From Clostridium sp. KNHs205 (GTDB lineage Bacteria; Bacillota; Clostridia; Lachnospirales; Lachnospiraceae): a stretch of 64,000 nucleotides of DNA. The stretch is from positions 1,783,501-1,847,500 of the forward strand of contig NZ_JNLE01000003.1 in assembly GCF_000702945.1 (NCBI RefSeq). The letters run 5' to 3'. The position numbers and the translations under genes are program-made. The notes beneath the pieces were generated by a model. It saw nothing but the letters and a program-made list of their open reading frames with translations, was not told the DNA's origin and did not search any database. Shown here one piece after another: positions 54,655 to 61,531 of the stretch; positions within the stretch are counted from its first letter, which is position 1, and every line of letters begins with the position of its first letter.

Positions 54655-56022
54655 ATGGCAAAGTTAAAGAATGTGTTCTTCTGTACAGAATGCGGATATG
54701 AAAGTTCAAAATGGATGGGACAGTGCCCTGCCTGCAAGACCTGGGATACTTTTGCAGAAGAACCGCCATTAAAGAAAGGTGAAAAAAGCAGAAGTACTGG
54801 TATTCTTCCGGAACCTCAGCTGTTATCCGCTGTCAGTGCAACTGAAAGTAACAGGGTTACAACGGGACTTCAGGAAATGGACAGGGTTTTAGGCGGGGGT
54901 ATCGTAGTCGGCTCTTTGGTGCTGGTAGGAGGCGATCCCGGTATAGGAAAATCTACCCTGTTACTTCAGATTTGTAAAGAATTAACCGATAAACAGCATA
55001 GAGTTTTGTATATATCAGGTGAGGAGTCCCTTCATCAGATTAAGATGAGGGCAGATCGGCTTGGTATATTTAAAGGAGAATTACTTCTCTTAAGCGAGAC
55101 GAATCTTGACAATATTGAAGTAATCATAAATAAAAATAAACCTGAGATTGTAATAATCGATTCTATCCAGACCATGTATAAAGAAGAGATTGGTGCGGCA
55201 CCGGGCAGTGTAAGCCAGGTAAGAGAAACCACAAGTGTGCTGATGCATATGGCGAAAGGCCTTAATATTTCAATATTTATTGTAGGACATGTAACCAAGG
55301 AAGGGGTTGTAGCCGGTCCCAGAGTATTAGAACATATGGTGGATACTGTACTGTATTTCGAAGGAGAGAATAAGGCTTCCTACAGAATTCTCCGTGGCGT
55401 AAAGAATCGATTTGGTTCAACAAATGAAATTGGCGTCTTTGAGATGATGGATCAGGGACTTAGAGAGGTAACAAATCCTTCAGAATATATGCTTCAAGGA
55501 AAACCTGAGGATGAACCAGGCTCTGTGGTTGCAGCGTCCATGGAGGGGACAAGGCCTATCCTGGTAGAAGTTCAGGCGTTAGTCTGCCAGACGAATTTTA
55601 ATATGCCAAGACGAACGGCGGCAGGAACGGATTACAACAGGGTAAACCTCCTGATGGCAGTGCTTGAGAAAAGGATAGGACTTCAGATGGCATCCATGGA
55701 TGCTTATGTCAATGTTGCCGGTGGAATGAGGATCAATGAACCTGCGCTGGATTTGGGGATAGTTCTTGCCATTTTATCAAGTTACCGTAATCTTGCTTTG
55801 GACAGCCGTACCATATGCTTTGGTGAGATTGGTCTTACCGGCGAGGTAAGAGGTGTCAGTATGGCGGATCAAAGAGTGGCGGAAGCAGAGAAAATGGGTT
55901 TTAAGGTCTGTATCCTTCCTAAGACAAATGCAGACACCATAAAGAAAACAGGCATGAAGCTGATTGGCGTAAAAAATATCAGAGAATTGAACAGGTTATT
56001 TTCACAGGGAAGCTCCTTATAA
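54655..56022 (+). CDS. radA: DNA repair protein RadA (Sms)
   Basis: This 455-residue hexameric helicase promotes branch migration in recombination. It has a C4 zinc finger at the N-terminus (FFCTECGYESSKWMGQCPAC), a RecA-like ATPase with Walker A GGDPGIGKST (about 93) and the RadA-specific KNRFGSTNE motif (about 250), and a C-terminal Lon-protease-like domain (about 290-450) lacking the protease active site. ATG 54655 has GGGAGGA 6 bases upstream. The clpC to radA neighbourhood is conserved in many Firmicutes. Confidence 0.97.
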   Translation: MAKLKNVFFCTECGYESSKWMGQCPACKTWDTFAEEPPLKKGEKSRSTGILPEPQLLSAVSATESNRVTTGLQEMDRVLGGGIVVGSLVLVGGDPGIGKSTLLLQICKELTDKQHRVLYISGEESLHQIKMRADRLGIFKGELLLLSETNLDNIEVIINKNKPEIVIIDSIQTMYKEEIGAAPGSVSQVRETTSVLMHMAKGLNISIFIVGHVTKEGVVAGPRVLEHMVDTVLYFEGENKASYRILRGVKNRFGSTNEIGVFEMMDQGLREVTNPSEYMLQGKPEDEPGSVVAASMEGTRPILVEVQALVCQTNFNMPRRTAAGTDYNRVNLLMAVLEKRIGLQMASMDAYVNVAGGMRINEPALDLGIVLAILSSYRNLALDSRTICFGEIGLTGEVRGVSMADQRVAEAEKMGFKVCILPKTNADTIKKTGMKLIGVKNIRELNRLFSQGSSL

Positions 56023-56113
56023 ACTGGGTAATTGTGTGATGCAATGACATTACACATGCAAAATAGTGCCTGCGGCTCCTGGATGCAGGTTGTGAGAAAG
56101 GTTGGTTATTGAT

Positions 56114-56821
56114 ATGGATTGTATGAAAGACTGCGCAGAAATTGACAGATTATTGGCGAAGCAAGATGAGTTTATTAAGAGTATAGGTGAAATAGTAAAA
56201 AATCTTGATACTTCCCAATTAAAAGTTGAAAAAAATGCATTTGATGCAATTAACAGCTCAGATACATCCCTGAACCTTGTAAAAGATGGTATTACCTGTG
56301 TAGATGACTTACTGGATAGAATTAAGTCGTTGAATGAAGTAGTGGAGAACTCTTCCCAAAATATGAATCAAATGAAGAATCTGTCAAACATGATAGTAGG
56401 ATTTGCAGAAGTAATCGGTGGTATATCCAATAAAACTAATATGTTATCCTTAAATGCATCCATTGAAGCAGCCAGAGCAGGTGAGCAGGGAAAAGGATTT
56501 GCAGTTGTAGCCGGTGAGGTCAGAAATTTAGCCTCACAGTCAGCGAAATCTTCGAAAGAAATCTCAGAAACCATTGCATCCATACAATCCTTTGTTACAG
56601 AGACCGTTAAAGCCATGGATAATATCTATGATATCGTAAAGAAGCAAAATGATATGGTAAGTGATGTTAAGAAAGTATTTCAAAAGATTCTGGAAGCAGC
56701 CTATATATCCAATGATGTATCCAGAAATGTGGAACATGAAATAGCTTATCAGAGAGATATCACTGACAATGCAAAAGATACTTTGCAGATGCTTATAGAT
56801 TTAAAAGAACAAATGAACTGA
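56114..56821 (+). CDS. Soluble methyl-accepting chemotaxis-like signalling protein
   Basis: This 235-residue cytoplasmic protein has only a short N-terminal region with cysteines (MDCMKDC) and then an MCP signalling coiled coil. The highly conserved hairpin tip reads [20 protein letters not shown] and then [13 protein letters not shown], i.e. the CheA/CheW contact region is intact. There is no transmembrane segment, HAMP or obvious sensor domain, and the signalling part is shorter than in full MCPs. ATG 56114 is preferred over a TTG at 56102, whose ribosome site spacing is too short. The N-terminal cysteines could hold a cofactor, but that is speculation. The stop codon lies in the first unit of a 14-bp repeat array. 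Confidence 0.88.
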   Translation: MDCMKDCAEIDRLLAKQDEFIKSIGEIVKNLDTSQLKVEKNAFDAINSSDTSLNLVKDGITCVDDLLDRIKSLNEVVENSSQNMNQMKNLSNMIVGFAEVIGGISNKTNMLSLNASIEAARAGEQGKGFAVVAGEVRNLASQSAKSSKEISETIASIQSFVTETVKAMDNIYDIVKKQNDMVSDVKKVFQKILEAAYISNDVSRNVEHEIAYQRDITDNAKDTLQMLIDLKEQMN

Positions 56822-57045
56822 AGCAAATGAATTGAAACATAAGAACTGAAACAAAAGATGAAACAAATGAATTGAAACAAATGAACTGAAGTAAATGAAC
56901 TGAAGCAAAAGAACTGAAACAAAAGAATTGAAACAAATGAACTGAAGCAAAAGAACTAGAACAAAAAGAACTGAAATAAATGAATTGAAGTAAATGAACA
57001 AAAGAACATGAATCAACTAAAACAAAAGAACTGAAATAAATGTTT
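56807..57045 (+). repeat. Tandem array repeating the 3' end of the MCP-like gene
   Basis: The gene ends GAACAAATGAACTGA, and about 15 further copies of the 14-15 bp unit AAACAAATGAACTGA, AAGCAAAAGAACTGA and variants follow without a break. Each unit carries a TGA. The array ends shortly before the small minus-strand ORF at 57091. Confidence 0.92.
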
Positions 57046-57075
57046 AATAAATGTTGGAAATAAATCACAAAATAA

Positions 57076-57107
57076 AAGGAGAAAGAGCTGCTATGCTCTT
57101 TCTCCTT
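57076..57107 (-). terminator. Terminator of the 50-residue ORF
   Basis: AAGGAGAAAGAGC / GCTCTTTCTCCTT is a perfect 13-bp stem. The minus-strand 3' side continues TTATTTTG, so it fits the small ORF; it would also block read-through from the repeat array side. Confidence 0.7.
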
Positions 57108-57243
57108 CTGCTACGATCTGCTCAAGAACCTGTATTAAATCCTGTATGTTATTCAATGTAACATTTCTTTTCAAAATCGAATCTTTTAATTCAATGGGCA
57201 GGGATTCAAACCTGTCCTTAATTGCTGGTGCAACATATGACAT
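57091..57243 (-). CDS. Hypothetical 50-residue protein
   Basis: An ORF of 50 codons reads MSYVAPAIKDRFESLPIELK and ends EQIVAEGERA. A good GAGGT site (AAAAGAGGTCATT) lies 6 bases before the ATG at 57243. A 13-bp hairpin with T-rich 3' sequence on the minus strand overlaps the stop codon. The predicted product is a soluble amphipathic helical protein with a SLPIELKDSILKRNV segment and no cysteines. I do not recognise the family. Confidence comes from start signal, terminator and normal-looking composition; the length is too short for statistics. Confidence 0.65.
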   Translation of the reverse strand: MSYVAPAIKDRFESLPIELKDSILKRNVTLNNIQDLIQVLEQIVAEGERA

Positions 57244-57405
57244 AATGACCTCTTTTCCGGATTAGCTCCATTTCATTTCCAAAAACATTATCTCCAGATT
57301 TATAAAAAAATATGCATTGAATAATTGATAAAAATTATCCAGTCACATATTTGCATTGTAAACTACATATTATTTAGTAATATACCGGAGAAAGAAGGAA
57401 TAACA

Positions 57406-57945
57406 ATGGATTTTACACAAAGCAGAACATATATGAACTTGCAGCGTGCTTTTGAGGGTGAGCTTATGAGTAGTACAAGATATCGGATAGATGGAATTAA
57501 AGCAAGACAGGATGGCTATATTCAAATCGGTAATGTATTTGATATAATTGCTGGATTTGAACGAGAGCACGCTACCATCTGGCTTCAATTAATCAATGAG
57601 GGAACAATGCCAAGTACTCTGGAAAATCTAAGACTGGCAGCGGCAACAGAAGAAGCGAAAGGAAATGATACCTATAGACAATATGCAGAAATAGCCAGGG
57701 AAGAAGGATATGCCCAGATAGAAGCACTTTTTAATGGTGTGGCTAATATTGAGCTTAATCATGAAGTGATTTTTGAGAACTTCGCCAACGATATTGAGAA
57801 CAATGAGGTATTCTGTAAAAAAAGTCAGGTATTGTGGATCTGTATAAACTGTGGAAATATCCTGGGTGGTATCTGTGCGCCGGCTGTATGCCCAATCTGT
57901 GGTTTCCCTCAAGGCTATTATCAGGTATATGATACCAATTTATAA
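57406..57945 (+). CDS. Rubrerythrin-family protein
   Basis: This 179-residue protein combines a ferritin-like diiron domain (about 1-135, with the RAFEGELMSSTRY, EREHATIWLQLINEG and ELNHEVIFENF helices providing Glu/His ligands) and a C-terminal rubredoxin-like domain with two CxxC pairs (ICINCG and VCPICGFP). Rubrerythrins reduce hydrogen peroxide in anaerobes, taking electrons through the rubredoxin domain. ATG 57406 follows AGAAGGAA and starts the family N-terminus; the frame upstream is AT-rich leader. It is followed by about 280 bp of A-rich sequence before the next gene. Confidence 0.92.
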   Translation: MDFTQSRTYMNLQRAFEGELMSSTRYRIDGIKARQDGYIQIGNVFDIIAGFEREHATIWLQLINEGTMPSTLENLRLAAATEEAKGNDTYRQYAEIAREEGYAQIEALFNGVANIELNHEVIFENFANDIENNEVFCKKSQVLWICINCGNILGGICAPAVCPICGFPQGYYQVYDTNL

Positions 57946-58141
57946 AGAAATACAGAGTAACTGCTTCATTGGCATAAGTATTCATAAGAAACTAAATTGT
58001 TAGGGATGACAAGAAACTAAAAAAGGTAAATAAAAACATATGGTAAATATGCAACAATAAAATAAGGGATAATTTAGAAAATTTATAAGAAAATATATAA
58101 GAAAACACAAAAGAAGTATATCTATTGGTAAATGAAATCAA

Positions 58142-58170
58142 TTTACATATGTGTCCTCCTAAGCTATAAT
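58142..58170 (+). promoter_or_regulatory. Promoter of the MFS transporter gene
   Basis: TTTACA at 58142-58147, 17 bp, TATAAT at 58165-58170, about 55 bp before the ATG at 58226. Confidence 0.7.
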
Positions 58171-58225
58171 TGTGTTCTGTTACTACTAATCAGAAAAACA
58201 ATGGGCTTTGGAGGGCTTCATCTTA

Positions 58226-59665
58226 ATGTCTTATAATATAAAATTTTTTAATCAATATCTGCTCGCAAAGCTGCGCAGGATATACTTCATGGCACTTCCG
58301 GAAAATAAGGAAGACTACAAAAAAAGCAGAGTTGATTTTACTATCGGAGATAGTGCTGCCCAGACAATTGTCCAATTAGCCGGGGGGACCTTTATCGCTA
58401 CCTTAATGACCTATTGTAATATTTCTGATGCCAATATTGGTATTATTACATCATTAGCAAGTTTGGCTGCCCTAGCACAGATCTTTTTGATCCAGTATAT
58501 GGGACGGATCAAGAAATATAAATTTCTTGTATGTTTTACCTCATTTTTTAGGATTTTATTTTCTGTTATATATTTTGTACCGTTTTTGCCAATAAGTGAT
58601 GATCTAAAGGCACTATTAATTGTCCTGTTCTATTTTCTGGCGCAGATATTTGTTCAAATAGGTACACCTGCTTCCCAGGACTGGATTGCCAGTCTGGTAC
58701 CAAGCAGGCTGAGGGGAAAATATTTTTCCATTAAAGACTCGGTAGCTGTATTTGCAGTGTCTGGTACAATGCTTATTGCAGGTGTTATCTTTGACTTTTT
58801 TAAATCAAACAGTATCCGTACGGGATTTCTGGTTTTAGGAATTATCATTTTAGTGCTGGTTATTATCAATGTTATAGCGATGTCTAAAATGAAGGAACCC
58901 CGTGTATCCTATCTGAATACCGAAGGTAAGGAGATGCACGGCAGGCTTGTCAAAAGAGCAACGGAAGCTAACCCGGTAAAGCATAAGACAGAGAAAGGGA
59001 AACTCATATCTGAGCTTGCGGAAGCCTTTAAGGACAAGAAGTTTCGTAAGGCATTAATACTCCAGAGCCTCTATATAACAGGCTTTTATATATCTATTCC
59101 GTTTATAGCCAGTTACCAGGTAAATGTCTTAAAGCTTCCCTATACCTTTATGATGCTGGTGGGATTTTTCTGTAATCTGTACCGCATCTATATTACACCT
59201 AAGATCGGCAGAATGGCGGACAAATACGGCATGGCAAAAATGCTGCGCTACAGCCTGGCAATACTGGGTTTAAACCTCTTAGCGATAGCTTTTACAGTAC
59301 CGGCAAATGCCTATCCCTTTCATATCCTGGGTGCCCTGTTATCCTCAACGGCCTGGGCTTTTGTAGGTATTGGTTTATTCGGAGTACAGTTGGACTTCTT
59401 TAAGAATGAAAAGAGAATGATATGGTTATCCTTAGTATCCTCTTTGTCCGGCGTATTGGGATTCTTTGTCTCGGTAGTTGGCGGAAGGCTGCTAAATTTC
59501 CTTGAGGGACATTCGGTTACAATCAACGGCATTTATATATATCCCCAGCAGATACTAAATGTGTTAGGCTTTCTTATACTGATTGGCTGCTCCATTTATA
59601 TCAAGTTTCAGATTGAAACAGAGAAAATCGATACGAACAGACAGGATGGGAGGGTTTCCGTTTAA
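58226..59665 (+). CDS. Major facilitator superfamily transporter
   Basis: This 479-residue membrane protein has about 12 hydrophobic helices with a polar central loop (about 205-250, KEMHGRLVKRATEANPVKHK). The loop between helices 2 and 3 and the GRMADKYGMAKMLRYS segment after helix 8 are the recognisable MFS motif A regions. An SRLRGKYFSIKD segment follows helix 4. Substrate is not readable; relatives in Clostridia are annotated as uncharacterised MFS proteins. ATG 58226 is used because TGGAGGG lies 11 bases upstream, while a TTG at 58208 overlaps that site. A long hairpin terminator follows. Confidence 0.87.
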   Translation: MSYNIKFFNQYLLAKLRRIYFMALPENKEDYKKSRVDFTIGDSAAQTIVQLAGGTFIATLMTYCNISDANIGIITSLASLAALAQIFLIQYMGRIKKYKFLVCFTSFFRILFSVIYFVPFLPISDDLKALLIVLFYFLAQIFVQIGTPASQDWIASLVPSRLRGKYFSIKDSVAVFAVSGTMLIAGVIFDFFKSNSIRTGFLVLGIIILVLVIINVIAMSKMKEPRVSYLNTEGKEMHGRLVKRATEANPVKHKTEKGKLISELAEAFKDKKFRKALILQSLYITGFYISIPFIASYQVNVLKLPYTFMMLVGFFCNLYRIYITPKIGRMADKYGMAKMLRYSLAILGLNLLAIAFTVPANAYPFHILGALLSSTAWAFVGIGLFGVQLDFFKNEKRMIWLSLVSSLSGVLGFFVSVVGGRLLNFLEGHSVTINGIYIYPQQILNVLGFLILIGCSIYIKFQIETEKIDTNRQDGRVSV

Positions 59666-59801
59666 GGATTTGCGAAGGATTCAATATGAAGCATTCATTA
59701 CACAGGAAAATGAAGCACTAATTAAATGAATAACAGATATCAATTATTGAATAACAAAAAATAAGTAAATATGACAGAAGAATTGAATATAATAGTAGAA
59801 G

Positions 59802-59850
59802 AACTGCTATTGAATAGTTTAGAAACAGGCTGTTCGATAGCAGTTTCTTA
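59802..59850 (+). terminator. Terminator of the MFS gene
   Basis: AACTGCTAT / ATAGCAGTT with a 26-base loop containing a GAAACAGGCTGTTC substructure, followed by TCTTATTAT. The rest of the gap 59666-60031 has an imperfect duplicated AGTTTGAGGAGTAT...TATATA segment (59881-59930) and no ORF. Confidence 0.65.
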
Positions 59851-60031
59851 TTATCATAGCTGTATTGAAAACGATATTTTAAGTTTGAGGGAGTATTATA
59901 TATAAAGTTTGAGGAGTATGTATATATACAACAGGTAAGTATATATGCAAAAGTATATTATGGTCTTTAGACATGATATTGCTGACCGGCATCAAGCTTA
60001 AAATATGTTTAGCCCAGGAACGGAGAGAAGT

Positions 60032-60346
60032 ATGGAATTCTTAAATCAATATGTAGTATTGATTATTGTTGGTATCTGTTACTGCCTTGGGTATATCATT
60101 AAACACAGCATAACTGTAGTTCCCAATAAATTTATACCTTTAATTATGGGTGTAATAGGTATTTTACTAAACATGTGGATGAATAAATGGATGTTCTCTC
60201 CGGAAATCTTATTGGGAGGACTGGCAAGTGGTCTTGCCAGCACCGGAGCTTTTGAACTCCTTCGAAATATAAAGAACAATAGTGATTGTTCAGATAAAAA
60301 GGTTATTAGAAAGAGCACAAGTAAGAGGACACCCCGTAAAAAGGAA
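60032..60346 (+). CDS. Holin-like small membrane protein
   Basis: This 105-residue protein has three hydrophobic segments (about 5-25, 30-50 and 58-78) and a highly basic tail (STSKRTPRKKE), as in phage-type holins of the Clostridia. The central PNKFIPLIMGVIGILLNMW stretch and GGLASGLASTGAFELLR are typical of that group. No endolysin or other phage gene is beside it, so it is more likely a domesticated holin or a remnant than part of a prophage. The start at 60032 is supported by GGAGAG 4 bases upstream of the ATG, which is rather close; 60005 is the alternative. A strong terminator follows. Confidence 0.75.
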
Positions 60347-60375
60347 TAAAAGAATAAAGTTTAAATTACAGCCGG

Positions 60376-60413
60376 AAGAAGCCCTCTGTTACGAATAACA
60401 AAGGGCTTCTTTA
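60376..60413 (+). terminator. Terminator of the holin-like gene
   Basis: AAGAAGCCCT / AGGGCTTCTT with an inner GTTA/TAAC pairing, followed by TTAG; a second GCTCC/GGAGC hairpin lies just after. It separates this gene from the convergent minus-strand gene. Confidence 0.7.
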
Positions 60414-60473
60414 GCAAAAGCTCCCCCCGATTGAGGGTGGAGCCCAATATATTGGAATTTATTTGTTTTTTTA

Positions 60474-61337
60474 TTATTCACTGTTTTCTTCAACAAATGC
60501 CAAATATAATTTGTAAACATCATCAATCTTCAAATTAATTAAATGAGCAAAATTATATTTCTTAATAAGATGATGAACAAATTTCGTTCCAAGGTAATAA
60601 CCTACATCTCCATATTCCTGATAATTTACCCAGTCTCCAAAATATCTCTGGTTTAATTTGTCCATAATCGGCAAATCATTATAGAAATCCATTACTATTT
60701 GTTGAAAATGATCATCGCACCATTTTTTCCATTCCTTCACATCTTGGTGATAATAATTAAGGTCATTAACCAGCATCTGTTCAAAATACATGGCAGTACC
60801 TTCTGTGAATAATTTCCATACGAAGTACTGTTTATTGTCATCACAATGTTGGTTTAAAATACCATGTTGTTTTTGATATACATGGCCTAATTCATGATAA
60901 ATAAGACCATACATTGATTCTATATCCTGCCAATTCAGTTCGATTATCTTTTCTACGCCTAACAAAACAGTATCTTTTCCATTGATATTAGTTACCCATC
61001 CAGCTGCATTGCAAAGACCAAGGTATAATACAATTTCAACCTCAAACTCATTACCAAAGCATTCAATAATCCTCGCATTTAAATTTTTTGTCGCCTTAGT
61101 AAAAGAGTTATGTAATCGTTCTAAGGAAGGGTTTTTATTAACAGCATTAATTATTGGAAAAATATCGCTTTCGTAAGTATATGTTCCGTTATCAAGATAT
61201 TCTTTTATGTCATCTTTGAAAATATGAGCAGAATTATCAAAAATCGAATTTATATATATTTCCCACTTATCGAAACTGAAATTTTCATTTTCAAATAATG
61301 AATTGATTTGCGAATAAGTATCAATAATTTTAACCAT
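60474..61337 (-). CDS. HExxH-type putative metalloprotease
   Basis: This 287-residue protein has a classic zinc site: YHELGHVYQ (HELGH) at about residue 163 and a downstream TEGTAMYFE with a Glu suited as third ligand, the gluzincin/DUF2268-like pattern. It has no signal peptide or membrane segment, so it acts in the cytosol or is released by lysis. The sequence is unusually rich in Asn, Tyr, Phe, Ile and Asp, and the gene looks more AT-rich than its neighbours. ATG 61337 follows a perfect GGAGGTGTGT site. The gene lies directly downstream of tRNA-Trp on the same strand, a place where acquired genes often sit. The substrate is unknown. Confidence 0.72.
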   Translation of the reverse strand: MVKIIDTYSQINSLFENENFSFDKWEIYINSIFDNSAHIFKDDIKEYLDNGTYTYESDIFPIINAVNKNPSLERLHNSFTKATKNLNARIIECFGNEFEVEIVLYLGLCNAAGWVTNINGKDTVLLGVEKIIELNWQDIESMYGLIYHELGHVYQKQHGILNQHCDDNKQYFVWKLFTEGTAMYFEQMLVNDLNYYHQDVKEWKKWCDDHFQQIVMDFYNDLPIMDKLNQRYFGDWVNYQEYGDVGYYLGTKFVHHLIKKYNFAHLINLKIDDVYKLYLAFVEENSE

Positions 61338-61353
61338 ACACACCTCCACAAAT

Positions 61354-61388
61354 ACAAAAAAAAACACTACCAGAATCTGATAGTGTTT
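61354..61388 (-). terminator. Terminator of tRNA-Trp
   Basis: On the minus strand AAACACTA-type stem (61362-61369 with 61381-61388), followed by TTTTTTTT. It begins right after the tRNA 3' end. Confidence 0.88.
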
Positions 61389-61389
61389 A

Positions 61390-61460
61390 CAGGGGATGAG
61401 AGAATCGAACTCCCGCTAAAGGTTTTGGAGACCCTTGTCATACCATTTGACCAATCCCCT
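61390..61460 (-). tRNA. tRNA-Trp (CCA anticodon)
   Basis: On the minus strand the acceptor arms AGGGGAT and ATCCCCT pair perfectly. A D arm GGTCAAATGGTATGAC, an anticodon stem AGGGT/ACCTT closing the 7-base loop CTCCAAA (anticodon CCA) and a T arm GGGAG-TTCGATT-CTCTC are all present. Discriminator G; the CCA end is not encoded. It is a single-copy-type gene with its own promoter and terminator. Confidence 0.96.
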
Positions 61461-61492
61461 AAAGCTCAGCCGCTTGTCGCGACTGCTAATAT

Positions 61493-61521
61493 AGAATACA
61501 ATAAATTGTGTCAATTGTCAA
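61493..61521 (-). promoter_or_regulatory. Promoter of tRNA-Trp
   Basis: On the minus strand TTGACA (61516-61521), 17 bp, TATTCT (61493-61498), about 33 bp upstream of the mature tRNA. Confidence 0.75.
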
Positions 61522-61531
61522 GAATTTTTTA

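Noticed and set aside
56793..57068. Minus-strand ORF with repeated SSFVSVHLLQF-like segments resembling a membrane protein
   Set aside because: It is the translation of the noncoding 14-15 bp array; hydrophobicity comes from T-rich antisense codons, and no start signal is present.
60032..60346. Prophage remnant
   Set aside because: Only a holin-like gene is present; no endolysin, integrase, tail gene or attachment repeat is seen on either side.
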